Assembly (NCBI RefSeq): GCF_020080835.1
Contig: NC_058160.1
Location: 25,097,152 to 25,161,151, forward strand
Source of the DNA: Cotesia glomerata
Lineage: Eukaryota > Arthropoda > Insecta > Hymenoptera > Braconidae
Direction of reading: 5' to 3'
DNA length: 64,000 nt
Shown: positions 36,014-48,911 of the stretch, in pieces
Numbering within the stretch: position 1 is the stretch's first letter
Layout: each line of letters begins with the position of its first letter
Made by a program: the position numbers and the translations under genes
Notes under the pieces: model-generated
Database searches by the model: none
Told to the model about the DNA's origin: nothing
The model's input: only the letters and a program-made list of their open reading frames with translations

Positions 36014-38631
36014 ATGGCGGTGAAAACGTCAAAAAAAATTTCTAAAATAAATAGTGATTCTAAAAAAATTAAGGTTAAGAAAGCAAGTAAAAGAAAATTT
36101 GATGAAGAATTGATTGAAGATAAATACGAAGAAGTAAGAGAAAAAATAAATGAAAATGAAGGTAATAAACGTATTAGATTTCTATTACCATTAAAAACAA
36201 AGGATGGATCCATCAAAAAACAAGTTATTGAAGAAGACATTGAAGATGAAGAGGAAGAGGAAAAATTTAATGAAAATGAGAATATTGAAGAAGAAGTTGA
36301 AAATGACAGTGACAATGAATTTATAGAAACATTTCAAATGAAAAAACAAAATGTTAAAGTTAAAAAAGATATGTCAGAGATTGAACTTATGGCTCACAGG
36401 CGTAAACTATTGAATGAAAGAAAAATAAAGATTGGACTGACTGCTAGTACTCTCTTGGAAAATCCTGAAATAAAAGTTAAAAATTTCACGGTTCTATTGG
36501 ATTTTATGGAAGAAAAGACGCCGGGTATTTATATTACTGTTAAGAAACTTGCGGCTGTTTCATTACTGGAGGTCTTTAAAGATATATTACCATCTTACCA
36601 TCTATACCAGCTCAAGCAAGAAGGAGTAAAACGTAAATATATTTTTTTGATAGTACATTTATAATTGATAATACTAAAGTTAGCCGACGTTTTTAATTTT
36701 TTGATTTTTTTTTCAATAATTAAATTGGAACAAAAAAATATTTTTTAAAAATTGCACTTACAGTTTTTTAAGTTTTTTACAAATGAAATTTATTTTTTAT
36801 TTTTTTTGTAAAAATTTTTTTAATAAAAAAATATTCTAAAAATTTTTAGATGTCGGCTAACTTGATTTTCATTTGTAATTGACATTATTATAATTTATTT
36901 ATTAATTTTTTTCAGTTAAAAAGGATACATTTAATTTACAAAATTATGAGGCATCACTATTGAAGTATTATAAAATGTATCTACAAAAACTAGAAAAACT
37001 GGCTGGAAAATTGAGACCAAAGAAAGGTGATCATAGAATTGTTCCTGAGCCTGAATTACAACTTGGAGAAGTTGCCATCACATGTATGTGTGATCTATTA
37101 GCTACTCATCCTTACTTCAATTATTCTTCAAACATAGTCTGTTTCTTGATTCCATATTTGAATAATAAATATCCTAAAGTACGAGAAATAGTTGCTAAAT
37201 GTTTTTCTCAAATATTTAAAGAAGATAAAAAATTAGAATTAACACTTACGATTGTACGTAAATTGAATCAATTGATAAAAGCAAAAGAATATTCATTACA
37301 TACCGAAGCACTGTCAGTGCTCTTGTCACTCAGGATTCGTAATGTCAATTTGGATAAAGAACGTGATGAAGAATTGAAGCAGAAAAAACTACAGAATCAT
37401 AAATCAAGAATTTTGGCGCTGAGTAAACGTGAACGTAAAAGAAATAAAAAGTTACAAGAAGTTGAAAAAGAACTCCTTGAAACTAAAGCAGAAGAAAATA
37501 AAGCTCAAGCAGAAAAAGTTTTAACTGAAATAATTAGTATTGTTTTTACAATTTATTTTAAAGTTATAAAAACTTTTCCTAATTCAAAAATTTTATCTTC
37601 TTGTTTAGAAGGATTGGCTAAGTAAGTTAATTTTTTTGTATATAATTCCTATTTAAACTATTAGTAAATTTAATTAATAACTTATAAATTTTTTTTTGTT
37701 TTTAACAGATTTGCTCATTGTATAAATTTAGATTTTTACCAAGATTTGGTAAATGCTATCAATAAATTATTAGCTAATGGAAATTTAGGGCTACGAGAAA
37801 GATTGCACTGTATTCAGACAGTTTTTACAATCCTTTCAGGACATGGTTCAGCATTAACTATTGACCCTCACAGGTAACATTTTTAAAAATTTTAAATGTC
37901 ACTTTCAACTAAAAAAAAAAAAATAACATGTTATTTTTAAAATGATTTTTTTCTTTTTTAGATTTTATTTACATCTGTATAAAATTTTACCAGATGTTCA
38001 TATGGCACGTAATGAAGAAAATTGTGAAATTCTCGTCCATTGTCTTACTCAGGCCTTAATAAATCGTCGAAAAAAAGTCACTCAAGCCCGTCTGAATTCA
38101 TTCATTAAAAGAATTTTAATGGTAACTTTACAACTACAACACCACGGATCTCTTGGTTTACTTGGAGTCGTAAAAAAATTACTCCAATTATGTAAAACCA
38201 CGGAAATTTTACTAGACACCGATAGTTCTGCCGGTGAAGGGCTCTATCAACCAGAATTAGATGATCCAGAATATTGTAATGCCCATCGAACAGCTGCATG
38301 GGAGCTGGTTGCTCTGCAGAGGCATTATCACAGTATCGTTCAAAAAATGGCTAAAAATTTAGCATGTAATGTTCCGACTTCTGGAGAAGGATCTTTGATT
38401 CCGGAAATAGGGAAATTATCAGCTGAAGAACTATACTCTCAGTACAACCCTTCAGAAGTTGCTTTTAATCCTGCCGTTTCTGTTCCAAAGAAAAATGTCG
38501 GTAAATCTTCTATTTCCTTCCGCGGACATTTTATTGATACTAAATTTAATGATTATATTGAAAAAAATAAAGACAAACCCTCAGAGATAACAACGAATTT
38601 AGATTTTTATGAAGCACTTCAAATGGAATAG
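36014..38631 (+). CDS. NOC3L: Nucleolar complex protein 3 homolog (NOC3L)
   Basis: A nucleolar factor for 60S ribosomal subunit maturation, which also loads replication factors in yeast. Exons: 36014-36632, 36916-37621, 37709-37873, 37962-38631; 719 aa from the ATG at 36014 (AAAATGGCG). N-terminus: Lys-rich and acidic (EEDIEDEEEEEKF). The conserved core starts near SEIELMAHRRKLLNERK, then VKKLAAVSLLEVFKDILPSY. It continues with LQLGEVAITCMCDLLATHPYF and KFAHCINLDFYQDL, and the CCAAT-binding/NOC-type C-terminal domain has QTVFTILSGHGSALTIDP, LLDTDSSAGEGLYQPELDDP, CNAHRTAAWELVALQRHYH and FNPAVS. The N-terminus is about 80 residues shorter than in vertebrates. AATAAA at 38665 lies 34 bp after the stop. 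It is convergent with RBM48. Intron 1 contains an inverted-repeat element. Confidence 0.95.
36667..36872. mobile_element. Inverted-repeat element, family copy E
   Basis: Left end GATAATACTAAAGTTAGCCG, right end GATGTCGGCTAACTTGATTT then TCAT. The core includes AAAATTGCACTTACAGTTTT. It makes up most of NOC3L intron 1 (36633-36915). Confidence 0.65.
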
Positions 38632-38816
38632 TGTATTGTAAAATATGTGATTGTAAGTAAATTTAATAAATGATTTTTTTTCGTACTTCAATGTGAAATT
38701 TATTTTTTATAATTAACATCTAATTATAAAAATATGTTTATGATACTTTATTAAAAATAATTAAAAAATTTCTCTTAGTACCAAGTTTTATCTCAGTATC
38801 TATAAATTATTTTCAA

Positions 38817-40408
38817 TTAATTTTTTTCCATTGCTTCACGAATGCGAGCTTTTGCAGATTCAATAGAAGTTTGAAGATCATCTTTTGGCAATAAATTTCT
38901 CACACTAAAAAAATAAATAAATTCTATTAAAGATTATTATTTAAAATAAAATTAATATGTAATTATTTAAAGTAAGATTACCTTTCGTCTCTTATCAAGA
39001 TTCTTTTTTTAGTTCTTTCCGCATTGGGAAGCAATTTAATTGTTATACCTTGATCAACTTTTTTTACAGCTGAGAAAATGTTAACATCCTTAGTAGAATT
39101 TTTAAACTGAGATAATTTTTTTGTGTCAATCAATTTAGGCCGCTCTACTCGTACTTTTACACCTTCAGTATTTCGGCCTTTATAATTTTTACTGCTCGAT
39201 TGTAAGTGTAATTCATGCTTTGGAAGACTTGGTTCAGAAACTGGACGTGGGTCAATATTTCTTGGAATTCCATTATATATGCTTGAGAAAGATTCCCCAG
39301 GGTATTGTTGTTGTAGTCTCTCTTCAGTTAATGGTAATGTTGGATATTTTTTTTGCCTGTTGAATTGCTGCCTGCAATCAAATCACCATAAACTAATTAA
39401 TTTCTTCATACTATACAATTTTAATTGATTTTTAAAAATCAAATAATTATTTTTTATACTTAGGTTCGAAGGAATCAACTTTTAAATTTGTAGCTTCTTC
39501 TTTTTGCCGTTTTATTCTCACTGAAATATCTCTACGTCTTTGGATTAATTTTTTTCTAGTTTCTGCAATTGACTCCAATTCTGGAGCATAGAACACGTGT
39601 AGTACACCTCCGAAGAAATTTTTACAATCTAAAAACCGCTTTGCTATTCTAAAAAAAAAAATAATCATTATTAATTAACATTTGAAATAAAAATAAAACT
39701 TAGAATAATCAATGATACTGAAATTAGCTAACAATTGACAATTTTTTTAATTTTTATAACAAATCAATTACAATAAAAAAAAAAGGTTTCTAAAAATTTT
39801 TACTAAGAAGTTTTTTTAATTTTCACATTAGAAATATTTTTAGTAAATTTTTTTCATAATAATTTAATTGCTATAAAATTTTTAAAAAATTTCTAATGTC
39901 TGTCAACTTTACTGTCATCAATAATCATTCAACAAAAATAATTTAATCTGTCTATCAGTTACCTTGCACTCTGTATTCTTTCATAGCGCACGTGATACGA
40001 TTCTGTGAATTCTTCATCAGGATAATCATTTATTCCTGCGAACTCTTTAATATGACCGTAAGGTGAAACTATTTTCATTAAATCATCATGTAATTTTAAT
40101 TTAGGAACTCCAGATATTATTATATGCTGTGATTCATCGTTGACTGTATAAACCTGTCAAATAGAGCTAATTTGTCAAGGAAAGTAATAAAAAAAAATAA
40201 GAATAACAAACAGCGTACAATTAAATTTTTTATAAACCATAATTGTAAACATAATTCAATTTTTATAATTATTTATATCATTAGGATACAATGCTACCTT
40301 AACCGCTGTTAATTTTTTTCCTTGTCTGTAGAGAGGCCTCGTACGACATAATTCCAATTGTGAATGATGTTCAAGCTTCTTAATATTACTTACTGATGGT
40401 TCAGACAT
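38817..40408 (-). CDS. RBM48: RNA-binding protein 48 (RBM48)
   Basis: RBM48 works with ARMC7 in splicing of U12-type (minor) introns. Exons: 40298-40408, 39963-40153, 39460-39648, 38982-39371, 38817-38904; 322 aa. Signature blocks: LCRTRPLYRQGKKLTAVKVYTV, HIIISGVP (start of the RRM), DYPDEEFTESYHVRYERIQSARIAKRFLD, and FFGGVLHVFYAPELESIAETRKKLIQRR, which is the strongest family hallmark. The C-terminal half is Lys/Ser-rich with VRVERPKLID and ends in a short helix (ESAKARIREAMEKN). The donor of exon 3 (GTATAA) is weak but needed for phase. It is convergent with NOC3L (185 bp between stop codons) and 249 bp from the Fuzzy stop. Intron 2 carries an inverted-repeat element. Confidence 0.93.
39712..39918. 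mobile_element. Inverted-repeat element, family copy F
   Basis: Left end ATGATACTGAAATTAGCTAA, right end TGTCAACTTTACTGTCAT. The inside (TTTTTATAACAAATCAATTA, TTTCTAAAAATTTTTACTAA) is very close to copy G at 46885, so the two are a recent sub-group. It lies in RBM48 intron 2. Confidence 0.65.
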
Positions 40409-40656
40409 TATTATAATTTTCATTTATAAATTAAAATAATTGTAAATGTGTAACCGCTTAATTTATACAACGTGATATTTTTGTTTATATCTCTATTTCG
40501 AAACGCAAGGTAAATAACCAATAAAAAATAAAAAGGCAAGTTTCTATTTAGGCGGGAATTGAAAAAAAAAAAAAAACTTTATTTTTTAAATGAGTAAAAA
40601 AATTATTTATGTATAAAATGTATCAAAGATTTAATATATATTGTTATAAACTTTAA

Positions 40657-42588
40657 TTACCAACAAACTTGTTTATCTGATATTAAAATTTTTAGCGTTT
40701 TACGCGTAATCAGTCTTATTGTATGGATCGGTATAGTATATGTATATAAAATACAAATAATGTTGTCTTTTTCTTTTAATGCATGACATTTATAATACTC
40801 TAAACACCAATAAGTTTCTTTTGATCGAATAACTGGCTTTTTATTTGTATTTTTGTCATGCTCTTGTTTATCACTTGGTTCTGAAGTTAAAAATACTTCA
40901 ACAGCTTGATAATAAAATGATCGTAAAATATCCAACTTGTGGGCTCCAGTAGGATGATTTGAAGACGGTTTTGGATTTCTACCAGCAACATATTTACCAG
41001 TTTGGTAATCTATCAGTAAAAATCTACGGCAAAAAATAATTTTTTGTTTGGAATAAAACTGAAGAGATATATGAGGAAATAAATAAATAATAATACCCTA
41101 AAATAGATGGGTCTAATGAAATTGTAGATGGAAAACAATTAGGATAACATTTTTCAGCTGATCGTAAAATGTCAATATGACTCCGCCAGCATTGGATAGC
41201 TGTCTTTTCAATTTCTGTTAAATCTGGTTTTGGTCCACACAATGCTAATATTTGAACTCCTTCAATCAATGTTATTGTTATCAGTCTGAATGCTATCTAA
41301 AGTTTAAATGCACAAATGTATTATCAATTAATAACAGTAACAATGACTAGTTGCATCTTTAATGAGATATAATGAAGTTATTGACAAGTACGTAGACATT
41401 AAATAAAATGTAATATAAAAGCTATTAAATAAACCAGAATTTATGGTTTTATGGTAACTTTTCAAGTGCTTGATAGATAATTATATTTAAAATTTAAAAC
41501 TTAATACGTGATAAAATAATAAATTTTATGTAACTATTTTTTCAAACTTCTTATTCACATGCCTGTTTTAATAAAATTAAAACTAGTTAAGTAAAATAGA
41601 AAAAAAATGAACTTACGTTTGGACTCATTTTTGGCAAAAATACTGGAAAATCACATGCAGTACTATTTTTATCCATAAATGCAGCCATTACAAGTAATTT
41701 TATTTCTATAGAATCTAAATCCCACCAGCTTTCAGTTGCTATTGCTACACATCCATGAACAAGAATACAACCGTAAGATGAATCTAAATACTCTACAAAT
41801 GTTTCAAGACTATTCTGAAAATAATAATTTTTATAAATTAATTTTCATATGAACAGTATTACATTATTTAGAAAATCTCTATTGAAAACAGCTAACAATT
41901 TATGTGTATTCATAAAAAATTTACAATTATTTGAAAGTGTACTGAAATTTTAAAATGTCTTTTATATTGATTCTTCTATCACTATGTCCATTAAAAAATT
42001 ATCGGGTACCAGCTATTTTCAATAGAGTTAAAGAAATATATTTTATATACTCGTAGTAAATTATTTTCAGGACATAAGATACAGCTTGGCAGTGTAATCA
42101 ATTCAACTTTATCGCTAGTTCTATCGCCAATATCCAAGCAATCAAACAATCTATCAATAATAGTACTGGAAGCAAGTAAATCTTTTTTTAATTTTTCTAA
42201 ATTACGTGGATTTTTAATTTCCTCAATACCAACGACGAATATCATTGCGTTGAATACAGCATCAATAAAGTAATCTAAAATTTTTTTGGTCGTCCCACTG
42301 GCAATTGCTATTAAAATAACCGACTCTACATATTCTTTCCAAACTATAACTGTATCTGGCATATGAGTATCATTTAATTTAATATCCTGTGATTTTAAAA
42401 ACATATGAATACCACTTAATGATGCCATTTTTGAAAAAGTTATCTGAAACAGACATTGTTATTACATTTACATCAAAATATTATTAACCATTTGACATAA
42501 ACAAACTTACAATATTTCCATCGCCTCTTTTTTTTAAAAAGATTGGAATACCTCCTGATGATGTTAAACACATAACATGAGCTGCCAT
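40657..42588 (-). CDS. fy: Fuzzy planar cell polarity effector
   Basis: Fuzzy acts with Inturned and Fritz/WDPCP (the CPLANE complex) in planar polarity and ciliogenesis. Exons: 42511-42588, 42051-42443, 41617-41814, 41097-41296, 40657-41023; 411 aa, close to human FUZ. N-terminal longin-like region: HVMCLTSSGGIPIFLKKRGDG, MASLSGIHMFLKSQDI, TVIVWKEYVESVILIAIASG, MIFVVGIEEIKNPRNLEKLKKDLLAS. Middle: HGCVAIATESWWDLDSIE, DFPVFLPKMSPN. C-terminus: LALCGPKPDLTEIE, CWRSHIDILRSAEKCYP, LDPSILGFLLIDYQTGKY, ILRSFYYQAVEVF. All five exons join in frame. It is divergent from CDC73. Confidence 0.93.
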
Positions 42589-43253
42589 ATTTTTTAAATT
42601 ATTTTTTTTTATCAATTATTAATTTTCTTTGACCATTTGAATTTTTAATGTTGAAAAACGGCTTTGGATAACTTTTTTTTTTCAATTAAAAAATTAACAG
42701 TGTAATTGTGTGATTATAAAAATAAGTTTCTTTAGAAACAAGAAATTTTGATCAAGCAAGTTTGATAATAATTTCTATTGAAATAATTAAAAATTAAATT
42801 ATCTAAATTTTAGATCCTGATTTAATAGATTTTGTTTACAGTAAATCGATGGAAAATCATTTTAACTATATATATATATATATAACGACACTTGTCACTG
42901 TCACTTTATCAAAGTTGATATAGTAAATATTGAATTTTTCGGCTGTTGATAAGTAGAACTTTTGTTTACAAATATATTATTGTTCCAATTTTGCATATGC
43001 GTATAAATATTTTTATTTAAAATTGTTTACATTTATGTAATATTGAAAACTAAAAGAACTTTCTGATTTTATTTAGTATAAAATTATATACTATACATTC
43101 ATAAGAATAATATAACAAAACAAACTGATAATTCTTCGTCTGATGCCTACTATTCATCTAACAAAGCGATTAGTTCCACGCGCTTTCATTTTATGCAACA
43201 ATTAACAAAAACAAGACCATTGAGCACATGGTCCGCATGCCTACAGCTTAACA
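42589..43253. promoter_or_regulatory. Shared divergent spacer of Fuzzy and CDC73
   Basis: 665 bp between start codons, very AT-rich, with a TATATATATATATATA run near 42871-42885. Only the 100 bp next to CDC73 are GC-richer (CCACGCGCTTTCATT, ACATGGTCCGCATGCC) and probably contain its start region. No other gene is visible. Confidence 0.4.
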
Positions 43254-44877
43254 ATGGCGGATCCTTTGAGTTTATTACGAGAATATAATGTTAATAAAAA
43301 AGAGATAAAAGAACGTGGCGATAAAATTATTTTTGGTGAAATTTCTTGGCCAAAAAATATAAAAACTAATTATCTTGCGTATGGGTAAGAACATTTTGTA
43401 ATTTAAAACTTTCCTTTAACTAAAATGCCGTATACATTTTTTGAGCAAATTTCTTCAATTTTTAATTAATATTTATCTGAATTTCAGCTCCAGTAAAGAA
43501 GGAACAGAAAAAACTTACTACACTCTAGAATGTCTCATATTTTTTTTAAACAGTGTGCAACTTACACACCCTGTCTATGTGAGACAAGCTGCCGCAAAAA
43601 ATATTCCAGTTGTACGTCGTCCAGATCGTAAAGATTTGTTGGCATATCTTAGTGGAGAAACGACAACTTCATCTGCTATAGATAAGACTTCACCATTAGA
43701 GATCCCAGTACAAGTCAAGAGGCCTGTTCAAAATGAACCGGATTGTTATACGTTAAAAAAGGCAAAATTTGGAGATTCAGATGTACAGCGAATGAAAGAA
43801 CAGCTCGCAATAAGGCTGGATACTTCCAAAGAAACGACTGTTACAGTTGACAACATAAAATCACTTTCTGATACTTTATCACCAGAGACAATCGCAACTA
43901 TCATAGTCAAACGTATAGCTAAAAAACGTACAACCATAAAAGAAAATGATGAACTTGAAATTAATTCAGATTTCCAAATTATGGTGGATATGGATGCTTA
44001 CAATTCAAAAGATATTATTTCTCATGAAAGACAATATCAAGGTCGAGTTGTAATTTTACAAAGCAAAGGTAAAATATTTAACAATGTTTTTGCTATTTTA
44101 CAAAGTATCATTGGAAAGGAATCAAAAATTCAGGATAAAGATAAAGGTACTAAATCAGAATTTCCACCGCCACCACCACCAACACCATTGCTCGAAAAAC
44201 CTGCTGCTTACAATCGTTACGTTCAAGAAAAATTTTTTAATCTCAATGATACTGAAGGTTTCAAAATTAATACCATGGGAAGTTATCATGGTACGATATC
44301 GGTTAATGAAAAGTCAAAGTTAACTATCACAGAACCTCTCCTCGCTATAGAATCAAAACCGCTAGTAAAGAAAAAACCTTTAAATAGAACTCCTATAATT
44401 ATTATTCCAAATTCTAATTGTTCATTAGTTACTATGTATAATATAAGAGAAATTTTAGAACAATTAAAGTTTGTAACTAATGAAGAACAAAAAGCTGCTG
44501 GTGTTCAAAAGAAAAATCAAATAACTATTCAAAGAGCTAAGAAAGATGGTTCGATGGTACTGTACCAAGTTATTGATAATATTCAAAAATTATCAAGCGC
44601 TGACTGGAATCGTGTCGTAAGTGTTTTTGTCTTTGGACCAACTTGGCAGTTCAAGGGATGGCCCTTCAATGGTGGGCCTGTAGAAGTATTCTCTAAAATA
44701 AAAGCTTTCCATGTAAAATATGATGATGAGGGATTAGATTTAAATATTGCTAGTTGGTCTGTAGATATCATCGAATTGAGTCGCACTAAACGACACTCCG
44801 ATCGTGCTGCTATAAGTAAGTACTGGGAAATTTTAGACAGCTACATTGCTCGGAATAAACCTTTTTTAAAATTTTGA
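43254..44877 (+). CDS. CDC73: CDC73 / parafibromin (hyrax), PAF1 complex subunit
   Basis: A nuclear subunit of the PAF1 complex, acting in RNA polymerase II elongation and histone modification. Exons: 43254-43384 and 43488-44877; 506 aa (human 531). N-terminus: MADPLSLLREYNVNKKEI, FGEISWPKNIKTNYLAYG, HPVYVRQAAAKNIPVVRR then PDRKDLLAYLSGE, and SAIDKTSPLEI. A short Pro run precedes the middle region (YNRYVQEKFFNLNDTEGFKI, MGSYHGT). The C-terminal Ras-like Cdc73 domain (about residues 345-506) has TPIIIIPNSNCSLVTMYN, FVFGPTWQFKGWPFNGG and FHVKYDDEGLDLNIASW. It is complete. AATAAA at 44887 lies just after the stop. Confidence 0.96.
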
Positions 44878-45894
44878 ATTAATATAAATAAATTAATTCA
44901 AAAAAAAATATTTCTTCAATTTTTTATTAAGTATATTTGATTTTCGTAAAAACCAAACTTGAAGTCAAGACTATTTTGTGATTTTGATAAAATAATTTAC
45001 ACTGAGTAAGCATATAGTTAAAAGAGTTTATAATTTTATATAAAGTCAAACGTTTGTAAGTAGTTAATATATAAAAAGAATTAAAATATATCACTATTTT
45101 TGTTATTGTTATATAGCTACAAAATTAGTAGCAAATTTATTTAATTTTCAAAATATTTTGAATATTATACAATTTAAAAAGTTTAACGATGTGAATATTG
45201 CGTTCAATATCCATAAAAATGTATTTTTTATACTTATTAAATAAAATATAAAAATTAAATTAATAAAAATGAAAGTTATTGTTTTCAATATTATAATTTA
45301 ACACTATGTTCATTAATTTCACTAAATTTATCAAAAATATGAGTTACATAGTGGTATTCTTATGTTATCAAGTTCGTACTCTGAAATTATAACATTACTT
45401 CTGCAGAAAAAAATTTCATGTGCCATAAAGATTGTTATTTTTTTATTTAGAATCCTTCAACTTTATGTTATTTATATTCAATGTGAAAAAATAAAGAAAC
45501 AAATAATAAATTGAGTATGCTTTTTACTGTGTTATGTCAATTATTACTATTTTTTTCATTGAATCAACAAGAATCCCACATAGTCCACTCGCTGTATAGG
45601 GATGTGATTTGCAATTTTCGTCTTATGAGGGTTAATGAGTGTTCTTTATGTTTTTTGATGCGTAGATTACGAATCTGCAAGTGATTTTTTTGTAAGTTTA
45701 TGCATTTAAAAGTTATTAACAATTTAATTGTTTAAAATGACTTTTTGGCCATAGGGACTTTAAAAATTATTTTTTTTTTTTTACAGAAGTCTTCATTATT
45801 ATAAAACGAACATTTTTTATTAAGATAGTTTTTCAATATCTCTTATAGATTCAGAGATAATTAATTTTTTATAACAATGCGCGTAAAGTGCCTA

Positions 45895-45908
45895 CTGCGC
45901 ATGCGCGC
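45895..45908. promoter_or_regulatory. NRF1/EWG-type palindrome CTGCGCATGCGCGC
   Basis: Contains TGCGCATGCGC, a full match to the NRF1/EWG core. It sits in a small GC-rich island with no start codon of a recognised gene within 1 kb, so the associated transcript is unknown. Confidence 0.4.
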
Positions 45909-46884
45909 TCATTCAAACTTGCCCGGGAAGCGAGATACAGTCAACTTATACTAATTCTGCAATACGAAATTTTACTTTTTAGTAAATTTCATCTATCATA
46001 TTTTGTTATTTATCGCAAAATTACTTTATGAGAATTTATGAGGTCTATCAAACTAGCATAGACTCGTCCATCAGGCATTGACTTATTATTCAAGTAACAA
46101 AATTTATTTGTGGTGCTAAATTTGTTGCTTTTTTGTTGATAATTAGTTGCTCTATTTAGAATATTGTTGCTTGTTTATATTCCGAAAAAACAATAATAAT
46201 GGCCGTCCAAGATGGGCTCTGCCACTGCTAGCTTGATATGCCTTATTATGATAATTAATTATCAGTATTCGTATATTTAACAAAGAAGAGTTAAAATCGA
46301 CAAAAGACGACGTCCAAAATACATAACACGTTGCTATAAGGTTTTCAATTACTGCGAACAAATAAGAGCATCTAAATATCTTCGCACTACACATAGTTGA
46401 TATTTAAAGCATTAAAAAATAATTAAATAATTTATAATTAAAATATTAAAAATAAAGTGGATCCATGGCTGTAAAAATTTATTACTCAATGAATGAAAAT
46501 GAAGATTACTTTGAAAATTCAATTAGTTAATCGATATTTGAAAAAAATTATTTGTCGTTAGTCTTTTATTAATACTAATAATTAATTATCATAATATCTT
46601 ATGAAGTAATTTTGCTATTAATAACAAAATATAATAGATGAAATTTATTAAACAATAGAATTGCTAACAGTAGCAATTTATTTCTACATCTTAGACTGGA
46701 GTTTTGTCGTTTTTTAACTTCCCGTTATGAGAATTCATACTTAAAAAAATTGAGAAGTTATTTGTTTCGCTCCAATTTATGGAAATCTAGTTTTTATCAG
46801 ATGTTCATATATTATTAGGCCCTAAGGAGCTATTTAATTGTGACTATTTCCAAAAGAACGGCTTAAATATTTAAATTCATTTTT

Positions 46885-47014
46885 ATGATACTGAAGTTGG
46901 CTGGGAACTGTCAATTTTTTTAATTTTTATAACAAATACCAATTTTTAATAAAAAAAAATGCTTCTAAAAATTTTTACTAATAATTTTTTTTAATTTTCA
47001 CATTTGGAATTTTT
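46885..47014. mobile_element. Inverted-repeat element, truncated copy G
   Basis: The left end ATGATACTGAAGTTGGCTGG and the following 110 bp match copy F at 39712 closely (TTTTTATAACAAAT, TTCTAAAAATTTTTACTAA, TTTTAATTTTCACATT). The right half is missing; the match stops where the FAM185A promoter sequence starts. Confidence 0.6.
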
Positions 47015-47238
47015 TTATGCGTGCCTACGCGTGAGTGACAGTCTTAAGAACTATTTCTTAGGTGGCGCTGCTTCAGGAATTTAAAAACTTGTCAATAAAT
47101 TTCGTCAGACCCCCGGATAGATTTGCGATTCATTTTTTTCTGTCAAACACGTGAGCACCTCGATTTCCATTAAGTGCCGAATGTAATGAGATAAACTATT
47201 AATCAAGTTTAAAAGGTCTGAAAGAGTAATTATTAAAA

Positions 47239-48855
47239 ATGCGGGTCTTGTCAAAACAATTATTGTCCGCGACACGATCGTACTTAAACAGGAGCACACG
47301 ATTATCGCTGTCTTGTACAACGTTGAGGTTGTGTTCGTCGGCTGCGATTCAGACCATTGAGAAAAAAGTTAATTCGTTTGGCAAATTAAATATTAATTTG
47401 CCCTACAATGTTGAAATAAAAGCAACAGATCCTCATAAATATCCAAATATGGATACTCTGCTGGTTAAATTGTTTTCTAACGAAGTAACTGATATTAAAG
47501 AGGATTTAATAAAGGTTGATGTTTCCGATGTAACGCAAATTGAAGCTCTTGAAAATAATTACATTGGAGATATCAAGTGTGTCATCGAAGTACCTGTAAG
47601 ATATGGTAATTGTTATAAATTATTAGTCACAATAAATAAATTTTCATACATAATTTTAATAAGATGACATTTTACAGATATTGATGCAAAGACAGTGGGA
47701 GAAGGAAATGTAGCTATTTCTGGACTGATATCAAGTAGTATTAATGTACAAACCGAGTATGGAAGCATTGTTGGTGCTAAATTGCAAGGAGAAAATATTG
47801 TTTTTTCGTCCAGTGAAGGAGGTTCAATCACTTTGCAGAAAGGAGTTCAAGGAAATATTGAAATTAATACTGCTGGAGACGGAGTAATTATTATTAATTA
47901 TTTATATTATTGGCATTTATTTTTTGAAACTTTTTTATTTAGTATCAGAGAATCAGACGAGTCAATTAACACCTATTATTAGTTTAATTAACGACGTGTT
48001 GTTGATTTTATTAATACTTCTACAAACTAAAAAAAAATTCAAAAATTTATCTTTAATTAAAAGTGTAACCACCATCAATTTCAATTACAAATTGTTAAGT
48101 TTTTAATTAGAATACTGATAAATTTTAGATAAAATTAATAATACCTTTATAGATTATTGTTGACTCGTCAAATGGTTTTTATATAAAAATTAATAAGTAC
48201 TATTAGCAACATATCAGTAATAATTAATAATTTTTCTATTACAAAAATAATTATTATTTTTTTTATTATCATAGGCTGTAATGACAGATAAATGTGCAGG
48301 CAATGAATTGGATATATCAACAGAGAATGGTGACATTAATCTCGGTAGCAATTATTGTGAAAGATCAACATTTTCAACAGTGAATGGCAATATGTACCTT
48401 AACAATTTACACTTAAATTCAACTGTCGACATCACCGGCACTGGATCACTTAACATCTGTAAGTATTTAATAATAAAAAGTTTATTTATAGGTCTAAATT
48501 AACTGAACTATAATTTTTTTTAATTCTAGCCTGTCTCGATGGATCTCTACAAGCTAATTTACAAGACGGTCCAGCTAAAATCCAACTCGTTAGGTTAATT
48601 GGCGACTCAGAAATAAAGTCTCAGAATGATGTAAGCTTGGCAATTCCAGAGGACAATGATGTAAAATTAATTTTAAAAGCATCTAAATTATATATTGATC
48701 ATAAATTTACCGGAGAATACTCTGATGACGGTAAACAATTTGTCAGTGAAAATACTGGAAATGCATTTAAAGTAGAAACTAACCAAAGTATTCAAGTAGC
48801 TCCTTCTAATTGGATTGAATCATTAGGTTTGAAGCAAAGTGTCAAAAAACATTAG
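47239..48855 (+). CDS. FAM185A: FAM185A-like protein, probable mitochondrial
   Basis: Exons: 47239-47605, 47678-47883, 48275-48458, 48530-48855; 360 aa. The N-terminus MRVLSKQLLSATRSYLNRST is Arg/Ser/Leu-rich with no acid, a probable mitochondrial presequence. The rest fits the adhesin-like repeat fold of FAM185A (DUF4097-type): LPYNVEIKATDPHKYPN, VAISGLISSSINVQTEYGSI, LDISTENGDINLGSNY, FSTVNGNMYLNNLH, PDS-type repeats ending ...FKVETNQSIQVAPSNWIES. The molecular role is not known to me. Exon 1 has two donors ten bases apart; only the second (GTAATT at 47606) keeps frame. The stop is 56 bp from the TRMU stop on the other strand, and poly(A) signals on each strand fall inside the neighbour's end, so the transcripts probably overlap. 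Confidence 0.85.
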
Positions 48856-48911
48856 ATTTAAGCTTTAATTAATATTTATTTCTTTTTGTTTATCATGATT
48901 TATTAAAGTAT

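Larger units (their letters stand above)
44878..47238. other. Spacer of 2.4 kb between CDC73 and FAM185A
   Basis: The CDC73 3' UTR starts it; the rest is AT-rich with no gene I can support. A GC-rich island at about 45885-45950 has an NRF1-type palindrome and TTGCCCGGGAAGCGAG, and looks like an orphan promoter. A second GC-richer patch at 46195-46240 includes ATGGCCGTCCAAGATGGG. A truncated inverted-repeat element lies at 46885-47014. The last 200 bp (GCCTACGCGTGAGTGACAGT, TAGGTGGCGCTGC) should be the FAM185A promoter. Confidence 0.45.

Noticed and set aside
46152..46394. 80-codon minus-strand frame
   Set aside because: No family resemblance, no splice context, and its ATG is in a degenerate region.
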